Assembly: GCF_022810765.1 (NCBI RefSeq)
Contig: NZ_CP094494.1
Coordinates: forward strand, 2,666,001 to 2,730,000
Direction of reading: 5' to 3'
Length of the DNA: 64,000 bases
Source: Winogradskyella sp. MH6
GTDB taxonomy: Bacteria; Bacteroidota; Bacteroidia; Flavobacteriales; Flavobacteriaceae
In this document: piece by piece, positions 19,901 to 27,001 of the stretch
Position numbering within the stretch: position 1 is the first letter of the stretch
Layout: each line of letters starts with the position of its first letter
The notes under the pieces: generated by a model
Told to the model about the DNA's origin: nothing
Database searches by the model: none
Seen by the model: only the letters and a program-made list of their open reading frames with translations
Made by a program: the position numbers and the translations under genes

Positions 19901-20182
19901 GAAAATGATGCGAATAGTTCCTTCTCCAGCACTAGTAGCATCTGAGGCTATATAACGCATTCCTTGAACTCCATTGATAGAAGTTTCAAGGGGAATCAAT
20001 GTAGATTTAGTAAGCACGTCAGCACTTGATCCAGGGTATGCCACAAAAATGTTTACTGTAGTTGGGGCAATTTGTGGAAATTGTGAAATTGGCAATTGAT
20101 TAATGGCAAGAAGTCCTGTAAAAACAATCATTACAGAAACTACTATAGCCAAAACTGGCCGTTTTAATATATTTTTAAACAT
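16943..20182 (-). CDS. RND efflux pump permease, HAE1/AcrB family
   Basis: A 1079-residue inner-membrane proton antiporter. It starts with a typical first helix (FKNILKRPVLAIVVSVMIVFTGLLAINQLPISQFP) and has the porter motif AYPGSSADVL, the proton-relay helix with GVVVDDAIVVVEAVHAKM (two Asp), the conserved GGPVGVFYRQFSITMASSILISG, and a repeat of the second membrane half ending at GTLIGVFVIPGLYYF. HAE1 members expel hydrophobic drugs, bile salts or solvents; the Asp pair distinguishes it from heavy-metal pumps of the CusA type only weakly, so drug export is the better guess. The adaptor gene lies 28 bases upstream. Confidence 0.94.
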   Translation of the reverse strand: MFKNILKRPVLAIVVSVMIVFTGLLAINQLPISQFPQIAPTTVNIFVAYPGSSADVLTKSTLIPLETSINGVQGMRYIASDATSAGEGTIRIIFEPGTDPNQAVVRVKTRVDQVMPNLPPLVQREGVVITPVQPSMLLYVDLYGEDGKDIDEKFLYNYAYTRIVPELQRINGIAQARILGSRKYAMRVWLKPDRMRAYKISAEEVLEAMEEQSIIARPGRLGRSSGKTAQSLEYVLTYQGRYNEPEEYEGIIIRRNEEGELIKLKDIAEVELGSEFFDIYSNLDGRPSSSIVLKQTPSSNGSTVIEDLKEKLKELEKDFPQGIKYEYSYDVSKFLDASIEQVVHTIRDAFILVALVVFLFLGDWRSTIIPIIAVPVSLIGAFFVLQMFGLSINLITLFALVLAIGVVVDDAIVVVEAVHAKMEEDPSLTPYKATQKALGELSGAIIAITLVMISVFVPIAFMGGPVGVFYRQFSITMASSILISGIVALTLTPVLCAMILRNHHGKRKKSLFDKFIDGFNRIFEKITGRYVAVLNKIIARRIVTFGILAIFLAGIMYTNKILPSGFVPNEDQGTIYAIIQTPPGSTLEITNSVAQKLQKIAEEYEDIESVTSLAGYEIMTEGRGSNAGTCLINLKSWSERKHSVHEIMEELEEETKDLGAIIEYFEPPAVPGFGSSGGISMRLLDKSGGETDYQEFDKINQEFLAALKKRKELKGLFTFFAANYPQYELEIDNKSAMQKGVSIGKAMENLNILIGSTYEQGFIRFGRFFKVYTQAAPEYRRYPSDLTSLFVKNEDGEMVPYSSFMKIKKTQGPNEITRYNLFNSAAIRGLPGDGYTTGDAINAIREVAEQVLPRGYDIAWEDLSFDESQRGNEAIYIFIIVLFFVYLVLAAQYESFVLPLAVLLSLPIGIFGSFAMLKMMGLANDVYAQIGMIMLVGLLGKNAVLIVEFGVQRHNEGVNVFNAAIEGAKMRFRPILMTSFAFIAGLIPLVIAHGAGAVGNRTIGSSAMGGMLLGTLIGVFVIPGLYYFFGKMIEGKNLLQDEAHSSLSEAYVKSQSSNATLLKKISKLNVLLKAARRKK

Positions 20183-20210
20183 GTGTTCTGATTTTTGTTA
20201 GAAAATGAAA

Positions 20211-21302
20211 TTACTCTGCATGCAAGTGTAAATTCTCTATGACTGACGTAGGATCTACTTTTTCGGCTTCAATATGGTCACCATTTTGAACTTTGCGTAA
20301 GCCCTCTAGAAGGAAATTATCATTTAATTTTAATCCTTCACTTACAAGAAAAATATGGTCTAATTCTCCTACAATTTTCACCTCTTGAGAATTTATTTTC
20401 CCTTGCTCATCTACCAGAAAAACAAATTTTTTGTCTAAAACTTCGAATGTTGCTTTTTGAGGAATCATGGTAACATTATTTAACTCTTTTGGCCAGAGAA
20501 TGTTACCGGTTTGCCCATGTCTAAGCACTCCTTTTGGGTTGTTGAAAGTTGCTCTAAAGGCTATGTTACCAGTAGTATTGTTGAAATCGGATTCAATGGT
20601 TTCTATAATGCCTTCTTCTTGAAAGATTTGCTGATTGGCTAATTTAAGATGTACATGATCTTTTTCGGAATTTTTGTCTTGCATAGCATAATCTAAATAT
20701 TCCGCTTCAGGAACATTAAAATACACCCACATTTTACTATTATCAGAAAGGGTCGTTAATAATTCGCCTTCATCGAGTAGACTACCTAGGCGAACATCTT
20801 CAAACTTCCCTACGATACCATCAAAAGGGGCACGTATTTCTGTGAATTTTAAATGTGTCTGAGCGAGTTGTAATTCAGCATTAGCTTTTTGAAGTTTTGC
20901 TTTTGCTAGAACAGCTTCATTCTGAGAAACTATATTTTTATTGGCCAAGGCTTTGACATTATCATATTCTGCTTTTGCAAATTCTACTTCAGATGCAGCT
21001 CGTTGTGCTTCAGCTTGATAGATGGTAGGTTGAATTTGAAATAATAACTGGCCTTTTTTAACGTGTTGACCTTCATCGACAAATATTTTTTGAAGATAGC
21101 CTTTTTCTAAAGCACGTAATTCAATATGTTGAAATGCATGAATTTGAGACACATATTCTTGATTAATTATAGTGTCCTTTTGAATAGGGTTTGTTACAGG
21201 AAAGGTTATAGATTCTTCGTGTTTTTCTTTTTTTGTTTCGCAGCTTGTGAATGCTAGTGTAAGTAATACTGCAAAAACGGTTACAATAAATTTTGTTTTC
21301 AC
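20211..21302 (-). CDS. RND efflux periplasmic adaptor (membrane fusion protein)
   Basis: A 363-residue AcrA/MexA-like adaptor. The signal peptide ends in a lipobox (LAFTSC), so it is likely anchored to the inner membrane. The lipoyl halves are ALEKGYLQKIFVDEGQHVKKGQLLFQI and FTEIRAPFDGIVGKFEDVRLGSL, bracketing an alpha-helical hairpin rich in Ala, Glu and Lys. Beta-barrel and membrane-proximal domains follow, with the usual LRHGQTGNI segment. It is the first of the three pump genes. A conserved-looking inverted repeat lies 35-60 bases upstream of its start and may be the operator; no TetR- or MarR-type repressor is next to it. Confidence 0.92.
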   Translation of the reverse strand: MKTKFIVTVFAVLLTLAFTSCETKKEKHEESITFPVTNPIQKDTIINQEYVSQIHAFQHIELRALEKGYLQKIFVDEGQHVKKGQLLFQIQPTIYQAEAQRAASEVEFAKAEYDNVKALANKNIVSQNEAVLAKAKLQKANAELQLAQTHLKFTEIRAPFDGIVGKFEDVRLGSLLDEGELLTTLSDNSKMWVYFNVPEAEYLDYAMQDKNSEKDHVHLKLANQQIFQEEGIIETIESDFNNTTGNIAFRATFNNPKGVLRHGQTGNILWPKELNNVTMIPQKATFEVLDKKFVFLVDEQGKINSQEVKIVGELDHIFLVSEGLKLNDNFLLEGLRKVQNGDHIEAEKVDPTSVIENLHLHAE

Positions 21303-21338
21303 TTTTTCTGAAATTTTTATAATTTGATGTAGTTATGT

Positions 21339-21364
21339 TATTGCATCGATTTTATAATGCAATA
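21339..21364. promoter_or_regulatory. Candidate operator upstream of the RND operon
   Basis: Inverted repeat TATTGCAT (21339-21346) and ATGCAATA (21357-21364) with a 10-base spacer. A third copy of ATGCAATA occurs at 21409-21416 just before the end of the upstream gene. Repeated copies of the same half-site suggest a regulator-binding region, but no cognate repressor is visible in the neighbourhood. Confidence 0.35.
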
Positions 21365-21417
21365 CGGTATGGAAGACAGCCTAAGTAAAAATTTTAATTC
21401 TACTTAGATGCAATAAA

Positions 21418-21822
21418 TCAAATTATAAAAACCTGAAATTGGAGGAATAACCTTTCTTTAGGTCTAGTTATTGTATTGGGTGATCGGAAAACACTCTTTT
21501 CTAGCTCTTTTGAAAAATTTTCGAAAAGAAGTGCATTAATAAATGCAGTTGCAAATAGAATATCAGAGTCTGATTTTGTTTTAATAGTAGACTCTTCATT
21601 CTCAGATTCATCAATTTCTGGTACTTCAGCATAGTAATCCTTATCAGACGTTTGATGAATAGGTAAGTATTGAAATGAACCAATGCCTTGATCTTGTATA
21701 TACTCATTTGAGTAAGTATGACTATGACCAACAGAATTAGCTGCATTTGCATTGTAGCTAGATAATAAACCCAGCAGCAATGCTAATGTAAAATACAGAT
21801 ATGTTCTAAAAGAATATTTCAT
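21418..21822 (-). CDS. Small exported protein of unknown function upstream of the RND operon
   Basis: The ATG at 21822 is chosen because it begins a clear signal peptide (MKYSFRTYLYFTLALLLGLL, cleavage after ANA); a start nine codons further up would put polar residues before it. The 134-residue protein is not recognised. The mature part begins with a His-containing stretch (NSVGHSHTYSNEYI), is acidic in the middle (EIDESENEEST) and ends in a hydrophobic tail (RLFLQFQVFII). It is transcribed in the same direction as the efflux genes, 115 bases before the adaptor, so it may belong to that regulon. Confidence 0.6.
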   Translation of the reverse strand: MKYSFRTYLYFTLALLLGLLSSYNANAANSVGHSHTYSNEYIQDQGIGSFQYLPIHQTSDKDYYAEVPEIDESENEESTIKTKSDSDILFATAFINALLFENFSKELEKSVFRSPNTITRPKERLFLQFQVFII

Positions 21823-21831
21823 TTCAGCGGT

Positions 21832-21862
21832 CAAAATTATTGCAATCAAAACACATTAACAA
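21832..21862 (-). promoter_or_regulatory. Candidate promoter of the small exported protein gene
   Basis: On the minus strand TTG (21862-21860), a 20-base spacer and TAATTTTG (21839-21832) fit the Bacteroidota TTG/TAnnTTTG promoter. The expected start of transcription would fall only a few bases before the ATG at 21822, so the mRNA would be almost leaderless, which lowers confidence. Confidence 0.35.
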
Positions 21863-21904
21863 AAAAAAAGGTAATTTTTAATCTTAATTTAAGAATCCTA
21901 TCAC

Positions 21905-22336
21905 TTAAGATGCTTTTATAATATCCTTGTATTCTTCAAAGAAAGTTTCAAACAACATCATGTTGGTGTTAAAGAATTCCATAACATCACGCCATGTGTT
22001 TTTGTTGTGTATAGACACTTTTTGTTCTAAAGGAAGGTAAATGCGCGAGATTTCTTTGCCGTTATCTAAATAGTATTCTTCTTCATAAATAGCATCTGGT
22101 AAGTAATCTGTATGCAAAATGTTTTTTAGTGCTTCTAGTTTTTCCCAGCAATTAATGCGGTTTTCGAGATCGTCTTCTAAATCTAAGGATATAAGAGCAT
22201 TTTTTGTGTCGAAATGAAATTTAAAAGATAGCCCTTTAATCTTAGTATTGTAAAGCAACCACTTTCTTGGAAATGATTTTCCAAAACTAGTCCAGAATTC
22301 CTGACGCAATAACCGACTTTCTTCTTTACTAAACAT
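21905..22336 (-). CDS. DUF4268 domain-containing protein
   Basis: A 143-residue soluble protein matching the DUF4268 pattern: an N-terminal LLRQEFWTSFGKSFPRKWLLYNT, a central FKFHFDTKNALISLDLE and a C-terminal KNTWRDVMEFFNTNMMLFETFFEEY. DUF4268 is related to the PD-(D/E)XK-like nuclease/methyltransferase-associated fold, but free-standing short versions like this one have no known activity and I see no complete nuclease motif. The start directly follows the ZIP transporter stop (no gap), as the last gene of a methyltransferase, ZIP, DUF4268 operon. Confidence 0.75.
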   Translation of the reverse strand: MFSKEESRLLRQEFWTSFGKSFPRKWLLYNTKIKGLSFKFHFDTKNALISLDLEDDLENRINCWEKLEALKNILHTDYLPDAIYEEEYYLDNGKEISRIYLPLEQKVSIHNKNTWRDVMEFFNTNMMLFETFFEEYKDIIKAS

Positions 22337-23011
22337 CTATATAAAGTATGCAATTAATACACCTAAGCTAATAGCAATTAGCTTGGATAAATTAAACTTA
22401 TGTCCATCTCCCGTTTCAAACAAAATTGTAGTAGAAATATGTAAAAAGATACCAATCACTAAAGCGTTAATACTCATAAGTAGGGTAGTGCCTATAGATG
22501 TTGCATTAGATACCAATGTACCTATAGGTGTCATTGCTGCAAATACCAACATAAAACTTATAGCCTGAACTTTTGTATACTTTGATTGTAATAAAAAAGA
22601 TATTAATAGTGCCGCAATAGGTATTTTGTGTACTAAAACACCATAGACCATATCGTTATGTTGATGGATAGGAAAGCCTTCTAAAAAACTGTGAATACAT
22701 AAGCTGATAAACAATAACCATGGAAAAGCAGTGTCTTTTTTATGTATGTGAACATGACCATGCTCAGCACCTTTAGATAAAAACTCTAAAATAATCTGTA
22801 GCATGATACCACACATTATAAAAAGACCGGTTTTTTTGGCTTCTAAATGCTCATAGACTTCTGGGAGTAAATCAAAAAGTGTGAGTGCCAATAAAAATGC
22901 TCCACTAAAAGAAAGTAGCAATTTGGTGTAAATTGATTTTTGCTTTTTGGTTAAAAAGGCAATGGTAACACCAATAATTATAGCATATATGGGAAAAAGA
23001 TACTTGTTCAT
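22337..23011 (-). CDS. ZIP family metal transporter
   Basis: A 224-residue membrane protein with about eight helices and the ZIP signature in helix 4 (LCIHSFLEGFPI: His-x3-Glu-Gly) and a matching helix 5 motif (HKIPIAALLIS). A His-rich cytoplasmic loop (AEHGHVHIHKKD) lies between helices 3 and 4, usual for Zn/Fe/Mn uptake proteins of this family. The exact metal is not readable. It is the middle gene of a tight operon: 1 base after the methyltransferase stop and directly abutting DUF4268. Confidence 0.88.
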   Translation of the reverse strand: MNKYLFPIYAIIIGVTIAFLTKKQKSIYTKLLLSFSGAFLLALTLFDLLPEVYEHLEAKKTGLFIMCGIMLQIILEFLSKGAEHGHVHIHKKDTAFPWLLFISLCIHSFLEGFPIHQHNDMVYGVLVHKIPIAALLISFLLQSKYTKVQAISFMLVFAAMTPIGTLVSNATSIGTTLLMSINALVIGIFLHISTTILFETGDGHKFNLSKLIAISLGVLIAYFI

Positions 23012-23012
23012 T

Positions 23013-23744
23013 TTATTTAAAAATCATAATCAAACGCTCAGATGTTTTTGGGTAGTATTTACCGAGTTTATAATCTCCAAAAACATCTAATAAATGGACA
23101 CCAGCTTTTTCAAACAAAGTTTGAAAGTCGACTAAGGTTAATGCTTTTACACGTTCTTGAAATTGGTATAACTCACCATCAATTTCAAAACTAATATCTT
23201 TAATAATATAGCCGTCTTTAATGCTTCTTTTTTGATGAAAATCTATGCCTTCAACCGTTTTTATATCCTCAGCAACTAAGTTGTCGATTACATAATTAAC
23301 GTTCATAAAATCGATGACTCCAAAGCCATAATCATTTAATTCTTCTTTAATAGAAGCAATAGTTTTTAGGTTACAACTCTCATCTTCAAAATAACCAAAA
23401 CTAGTGAATAGGTTAAAAACAGCATCAAAAGTTTCTGGATAAGGTTTGGTCATATCGTGTACAACAAACCTTAGCGTGTCATTTTTAAATTGGCTAGCGT
23501 GTTTTATACTCTGTTCAGATAAGTCTATTCCGGTAACATCAAAACCTAGTGTATTTAAATAAATAGAGTGTCTGCCTTTACCACAAGCCAAATCCAAAAT
23601 TTTTCCACCCTCTGGAATATTGAGGTAATTGGTGAGATTATCCATAAAAAGCTGTGCTTCAGCATAATCTCTGTCTTTGTATAAAATATGGTAGTATGGT
23701 GTATCAAACCACGACGCGTACCATTGTTTTGTAGAATTTGTCAT
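23013..23744 (-). CDS. Class I SAM-dependent methyltransferase
   Basis: A 243-residue Rossmann-fold methyltransferase. The SAM-binding motif I is GGKILDLACGKGRHSIYL, motif II is GFDVTGIDLSEQSI and motif IV is FDAVFNLFTSFGYFED. The N-terminal sequence WYASWFDTPYYHILYKDRDYAEAQLFMDNL is shared by a widespread uncharacterised Bacteroidota family often named after a small-molecule or tellurite-type methyltransferase, but the substrate is unknown. It starts an operon with the ZIP transporter and shares a divergent promoter region with the RlmL-like gene. Confidence 0.85.
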   Translation of the reverse strand: MTNSTKQWYASWFDTPYYHILYKDRDYAEAQLFMDNLTNYLNIPEGGKILDLACGKGRHSIYLNTLGFDVTGIDLSEQSIKHASQFKNDTLRFVVHDMTKPYPETFDAVFNLFTSFGYFEDESCNLKTIASIKEELNDYGFGVIDFMNVNYVIDNLVAEDIKTVEGIDFHQKRSIKDGYIIKDISFEIDGELYQFQERVKALTLVDFQTLFEKAGVHLLDVFGDYKLGKYYPKTSERLIMIFK

Positions 23745-23760
23745 AACATATTACGTCCTG

Positions 23761-23768
23761 CAAAAATA
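23761..23768 (-). promoter_or_regulatory. Minus-strand -7 box (TATTTTTG) of the methyltransferase-ZIP operon
   Basis: Fits TAnnTTTG, about 17 bases upstream of the methyltransferase ATG (23744). It sits back-to-back with the plus-strand box at 23772-23779, so the two divergent promoters share the same 20 bases. Confidence 0.45.
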
Positions 23769-23771
23769 GTT

Positions 23772-23779
23772 TAAATTTG
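23772..23779 (+). promoter_or_regulatory. Plus-strand -7 box (TAAATTTG) of the RlmL-like gene
   Basis: Fits TAnnTTTG and is followed by C as in many Bacteroidota promoters. Expected transcription start is about 23785, giving a leader of about 15 bases to the ATG at 23800. Confidence 0.5.
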
Positions 23780-23799
23780 CAATCTATTTGACGTGTTAT

Positions 23800-24963
23800 A
23801 TGGACAATAATTTCAAAATGGTAGCCAAAACCTTATTTGGCTTTGAAGATATATTAGCTAAAGAACTCACCCAACTTGGTGCAATGCAAGTTGAAAAAGG
23901 TGTGCGAAATGTAAGTTTTGTAGGTGATAAAGGCTTTATGTACAAAGCCAATATGGGACTTAGAACAGCTATTAAAATATTAAAGCCTATAAAATCCTTT
24001 AGAGTTGCCAGAGAGGAAGATCTATATAACAACGTAAAAAGTATTAAGTGGGAAGATTACTTAAAGTCTGATGGCTCTTTGGCAGTAGATGCCACAGTAC
24101 ATCACAGTATTTTTACACATTCCAAATACACAGCTTTAAAAACTAAAGATGCTATTGTAGACCGTTTCAGAGAGCAAGACGGAAACAGACCAAATATCGA
24201 TTTACGCTTTCCAGATTTAAAGATTAATGTGCATATAGACCGTCAACGCTGTACTATTTCTTTAGATACTTCGGGCGAATCCTTACATAGACGAGGCTAT
24301 AAAACAGCGACAAATATTGCTCCAATAAACGAAGTTTTGGCTGCAGGACTAATTATGATGAGTGGTTGGGATGGCCAGTCAGATTTTATGGATCCTATGT
24401 GTGGTAGTGGAACTATTTTGGCAGAAGCTGCTATGATTGCATGTAATATTCCGCCAAATTTAATGCGTAAGGAATTTGCTTTTGAACGTTGGGAAGATTG
24501 GGATGTAGATTTATTTGAAAAGATAGAAGAATCGCTTTTGAAGAAAACAAGAGATTTTCATCATAAAATTATTGGTTATGATAAGTCACCTTCTGCAGTA
24601 AAAAAGGCAAAGGAAAACATCAAGAATGCACATTTAGATGAGTTTATTCATATACAGCACGAAGATTTCTTTAAAACCCAAAAAGCTGGTACATCTAAGC
24701 TTCATATAGTATTTAATCCTCCGTATGGCGAGCGTTTAGAAAATCTTAATGTAGAAGAGTTTTATGGTAATATTGGAGCCACGTTAAAGCATGGTTATCC
24801 TAATACAGATGCATGGTTGGTAACGTCTAATCTTGAAGCTTTAAAATACATAGGTTTACGACCGTCTCGCAAAATAAAAGTATTTAATGCCAAGCTAGAG
24901 TCGCGTTTAGTTAAATACGAAATGTACGAAGGTAGCCGAAAAGCTAAAAAGCAAAACGATTAA
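23800..24963 (+). CDS. THUMP-domain class I RNA methyltransferase (RlmL-like)
   Basis: A 387-residue protein; the ATG at 23800 is preferred over an upstream TTG because a promoter box ends only 20 bases before it. Residues 1-160 form the N-terminal ferredoxin-like and THUMP RNA-binding domains (KTLFGFEDILAKELTQLG to LKINVHIDRQRCTISLDTSG). The methyltransferase part has DPMCGSGTILAEAAMIACN for SAM binding and the catalytic motif IVFNPPYGERL (NPPY), typical of N2-guanine or N6-adenine methylation. Relatives modify 23S rRNA G2445. Its stop overlaps the convergent DUF4136 gene by 4 bases. Confidence 0.9.
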   Translation: MDNNFKMVAKTLFGFEDILAKELTQLGAMQVEKGVRNVSFVGDKGFMYKANMGLRTAIKILKPIKSFRVAREEDLYNNVKSIKWEDYLKSDGSLAVDATVHHSIFTHSKYTALKTKDAIVDRFREQDGNRPNIDLRFPDLKINVHIDRQRCTISLDTSGESLHRRGYKTATNIAPINEVLAAGLIMMSGWDGQSDFMDPMCGSGTILAEAAMIACNIPPNLMRKEFAFERWEDWDVDLFEKIEESLLKKTRDFHHKIIGYDKSPSAVKKAKENIKNAHLDEFIHIQHEDFFKTQKAGTSKLHIVFNPPYGERLENLNVEEFYGNIGATLKHGYPNTDAWLVTSNLEALKYIGLRPSRKIKVFNAKLESRLVKYEMYEGSRKAKKQND

Positions 24964-25529
24964 AGTTCTTTTTGTTCATCAGGATTACGACCTACTTGTG
25001 TTTTTGGGTAGGTGTCAAACAAATCTTTTACCAAACCATTTATATAAGGTTTAAGTTTTTTGTCTGGTTTGTTGAGTTTACACAATACAGAAGCATGCCA
25101 TAAGACTTTGTTGGTTTCAAAATCGGCAACATAAACGATTAGTGTTTCTTCTTCGTAAGTTTCCTCGTGTATGGTACAACTTTCCCAATATTCTAAATCT
25201 TTAGAATGCTCACAGTTTTTAAACTCTACGGTTTCTTCACGGATTAAAATTCTGAAACCAGCTTGTAATTGTGGATGCAAAACATTGGTTTTGTGTGCTT
25301 TATTTTCCATTTCTACAGCCACAGCATCACCAATGGTTTGTCTTACCATATCGTTGTCTAGTTGTGGATAGTTAAGATGCTCTACTGTAAAATCTTCAAT
25401 ACAGAGTACATAGGTATCGTATTGGTTAAAGTCTACATCTAAGTTGTAATCGTACACCACTTCGCTAGTAGCAGCACAATTAAAAAGTAGAAGTAATAAA
25501 AATCCCGAAATTATTGAATAAACTCTCAT
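24960..25529 (-). CDS. DUF4136-like lipoprotein
   Basis: A 189-residue protein with a lipoprotein signal (ISGFLLLLLFNCAATS, Cys18 as anchor). The mature part follows the DUF4136 outline: VVYDYNLDVDFNQYDTYVL near the front, a conserved helix (QTIGDAVAVEMENKAHKTN) and a later beta segment ending in VLWHASVLCKL. DUF4136 proteins are envelope lipoproteins without known function. The last codons overlap the end of the RlmL-like gene on the other strand. Four extra cysteines in the mature domain might form disulfides. Confidence 0.7.
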   Translation of the reverse strand: MRVYSIISGFLLLLLFNCAATSEVVYDYNLDVDFNQYDTYVLCIEDFTVEHLNYPQLDNDMVRQTIGDAVAVEMENKAHKTNVLHPQLQAGFRILIREETVEFKNCEHSKDLEYWESCTIHEETYEEETLIVYVADFETNKVLWHASVLCKLNKPDKKLKPYINGLVKDLFDTYPKTQVGRNPDEQKEL

Positions 25530-25609
25530 GACACAGTAATTTAGAATGTTCTTAAAGTTCTAAATTCTAGGTCAGAAATACTATGATAATTGTCAAGTTT
25601 AAGAGAGTG

Positions 25610-26413
25610 CTATGGTTTTCTAATAATCCAGATGTCTTGTGGTACCCAAGATTTAGTGTCAGAAGTGAGAACCATGTGTTCTAAGACTGTTGTGGCTTTA
25701 AATAAGTCTTCTACAAATGCTTTTGGGTGAAATGCTGCATAAGTTCTATGACCTTCTTTAATACTGCCTCTAACGACTAATTTACCTTTGTTGTAATCAG
25801 AAAGTTCTGCTTCGGTAAGTTTAATTTTAAAGTTGTCTCCATGCATGGATAACAGCATAATACCATTGGGTTTTAAAACACGAAGTAACTCATTAAACCA
25901 GTTGTAATGCATCTGTTCTGAGAGGTGTGTGAAAATTGAAATACCATAAATAATATCCATAGAATTATCTTCGTATGGTAATTTTGCTTCCAATTCATTT
26001 TTGTTAAACTGAATATTAGGCAGATGCTTAGAACACCAATCAATGGAGTTTTTATTGTAGTCTGTAGCAAAGAACTGGCAGCCATTATTAATTACACTTG
26101 GCATGTGTCTGATAATTCTACCTGGTCCGCAGCCCCAATCTAAAATGTTTTTATCTTTTAATTCTATGTGTTTTTTGAAATATCCTGAAAGGTTTTTAGC
26201 CACAGTTAGACCACCATTGTAATAATTTTTGTAATTCATCTGGTACGACTCGTACATTAAATAATCTGGTGGAAGCGCAACATTAGGATGCTCTTTTTTA
26301 AATTGAGCGTTGGCTTTTTTGTTTTTAATTTTTTGAATGCGAAATCTAATAAGGTCAGCAAAGTAAATAAGATTCAGTTGCCTTAATAGGTTAGATAATT
26401 TCGCTTTGTTCAT
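25610..26413 (-). CDS. Class I SAM-dependent methyltransferase
   Basis: The ATG at 26413 is chosen; a longer frame begins with a TTG at 26440 that lies inside a promoter box. The 267-residue protein has a basic N-terminal helix region, then SAM motif I DKNILDWGCGPGRIIRHM, motif II CQFFATDYNKNSIDWC and motif IV MDIIYGISIFTHLSE, followed by LLRVLKPNGIMLLSMHGDN. This is the general Methyltransf_11/25 pattern used on small molecules or lipids. The neighbouring gene is of unknown function, so no substrate is suggested. Confidence 0.82.
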   Translation of the reverse strand: MNKAKLSNLLRQLNLIYFADLIRFRIQKIKNKKANAQFKKEHPNVALPPDYLMYESYQMNYKNYYNGGLTVAKNLSGYFKKHIELKDKNILDWGCGPGRIIRHMPSVINNGCQFFATDYNKNSIDWCSKHLPNIQFNKNELEAKLPYEDNSMDIIYGISIFTHLSEQMHYNWFNELLRVLKPNGIMLLSMHGDNFKIKLTEAELSDYNKGKLVVRGSIKEGHRTYAAFHPKAFVEDLFKATTVLEHMVLTSDTKSWVPQDIWIIRKP

Positions 26414-26437
26414 TGGTTTTAAATAAAAATGTGGTGG

Positions 26438-26445
26438 CAAATATA
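26438..26445 (-). promoter_or_regulatory. -7 promoter box (TATATTTG) of the methyltransferase gene
   Basis: Minus-strand match to TAnnTTTG followed by C, about 25 bases before the ATG at 26413. Expected leader about 18 bases. It overlaps the alternative TTG start and so supports the shorter protein. Confidence 0.5.
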
Positions 26446-26458
26446 CTATATTGAAAAA

Positions 26459-26932
26459 CTATTGAAGCGCTTCTAATTGCAAATTATAATCGTATTGTAA
26501 ATCTTCATGAAGCACCCTAATTTTTTTCTTTAAGGCGAGTATTTGCCTTTGGTACAGATTACTTAGTGTTTTGTTTCTGTGAATAGAAGGTTTTAGATTA
26601 TTGAGCTGCTCACAAAAGTAGAGTAGGAGCTCAACTTCGGTAGATTTTTCATTAGAATATCTGCTGTAAACTCTAATTTGTCTCAAAATCTTTCGGATGG
26701 TCTTTTTCATGTAGAAATAACTATCTGTATTTATGCCATCAAACAATTCATCTAACGAGGTTTTTACGCTGGCAACATAACCATCTTCATCATGTGCCTC
26801 AAATAACAGATAGGTGAGTAGTGCTTTGTTTTCTTTTTTAAACTTACCTAATCGAAGACATAATTCTAATAAATCTTCTTTTGGTAAATGCTGAAGCTCT
26901 TTTTTTATGGTAACAATAGATTCTATCTTCAT
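26459..26932 (-). CDS. Hypothetical helical protein
   Basis: A 157-residue soluble protein with no family I recognise. It is almost all helix: the N-terminus reads VTIKKELQHLPKEDLLELCLRLGKFKKENKALLTYLLFE, followed by a basic helix (YMKKTIRKILRQIRVYSRYS) and a Leu-rich C-terminal coiled-coil-like part (LYQRQILALKKKIRVLHEDL). No signal peptide or membrane segment. The gene stands alone between a terminator hairpin and the methyltransferase promoter. The frame has normal codon use for this window, so it is taken as real. Confidence 0.65.
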   Translation of the reverse strand: MKIESIVTIKKELQHLPKEDLLELCLRLGKFKKENKALLTYLLFEAHDEDGYVASVKTSLDELFDGINTDSYFYMKKTIRKILRQIRVYSRYSNEKSTEVELLLYFCEQLNNLKPSIHRNKTLSNLYQRQILALKKKIRVLHEDLQYDYNLQLEALQ

Positions 26933-26948
26933 ATGCTAAATTTAGTAT

Positions 26949-26986
26949 AAAAAACAAAGAAGGCAATTTGCCTTCTTTGTTTTTTA
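26949..26986 (-). terminator. Intrinsic terminator after the 476-residue exported protein
   Basis: Long perfect stem, core GAAGGCA/TGCCTTC with arms extending through ACAAA/TTTGT, flanked by an A-run on one side and a T-run on the other. It follows the stop at 27002 by about 15 bases on the minus strand and precedes the next gene. Confidence 0.85.
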
Positions 26987-27001
26987 CTATATAATAAGCC
27001 T

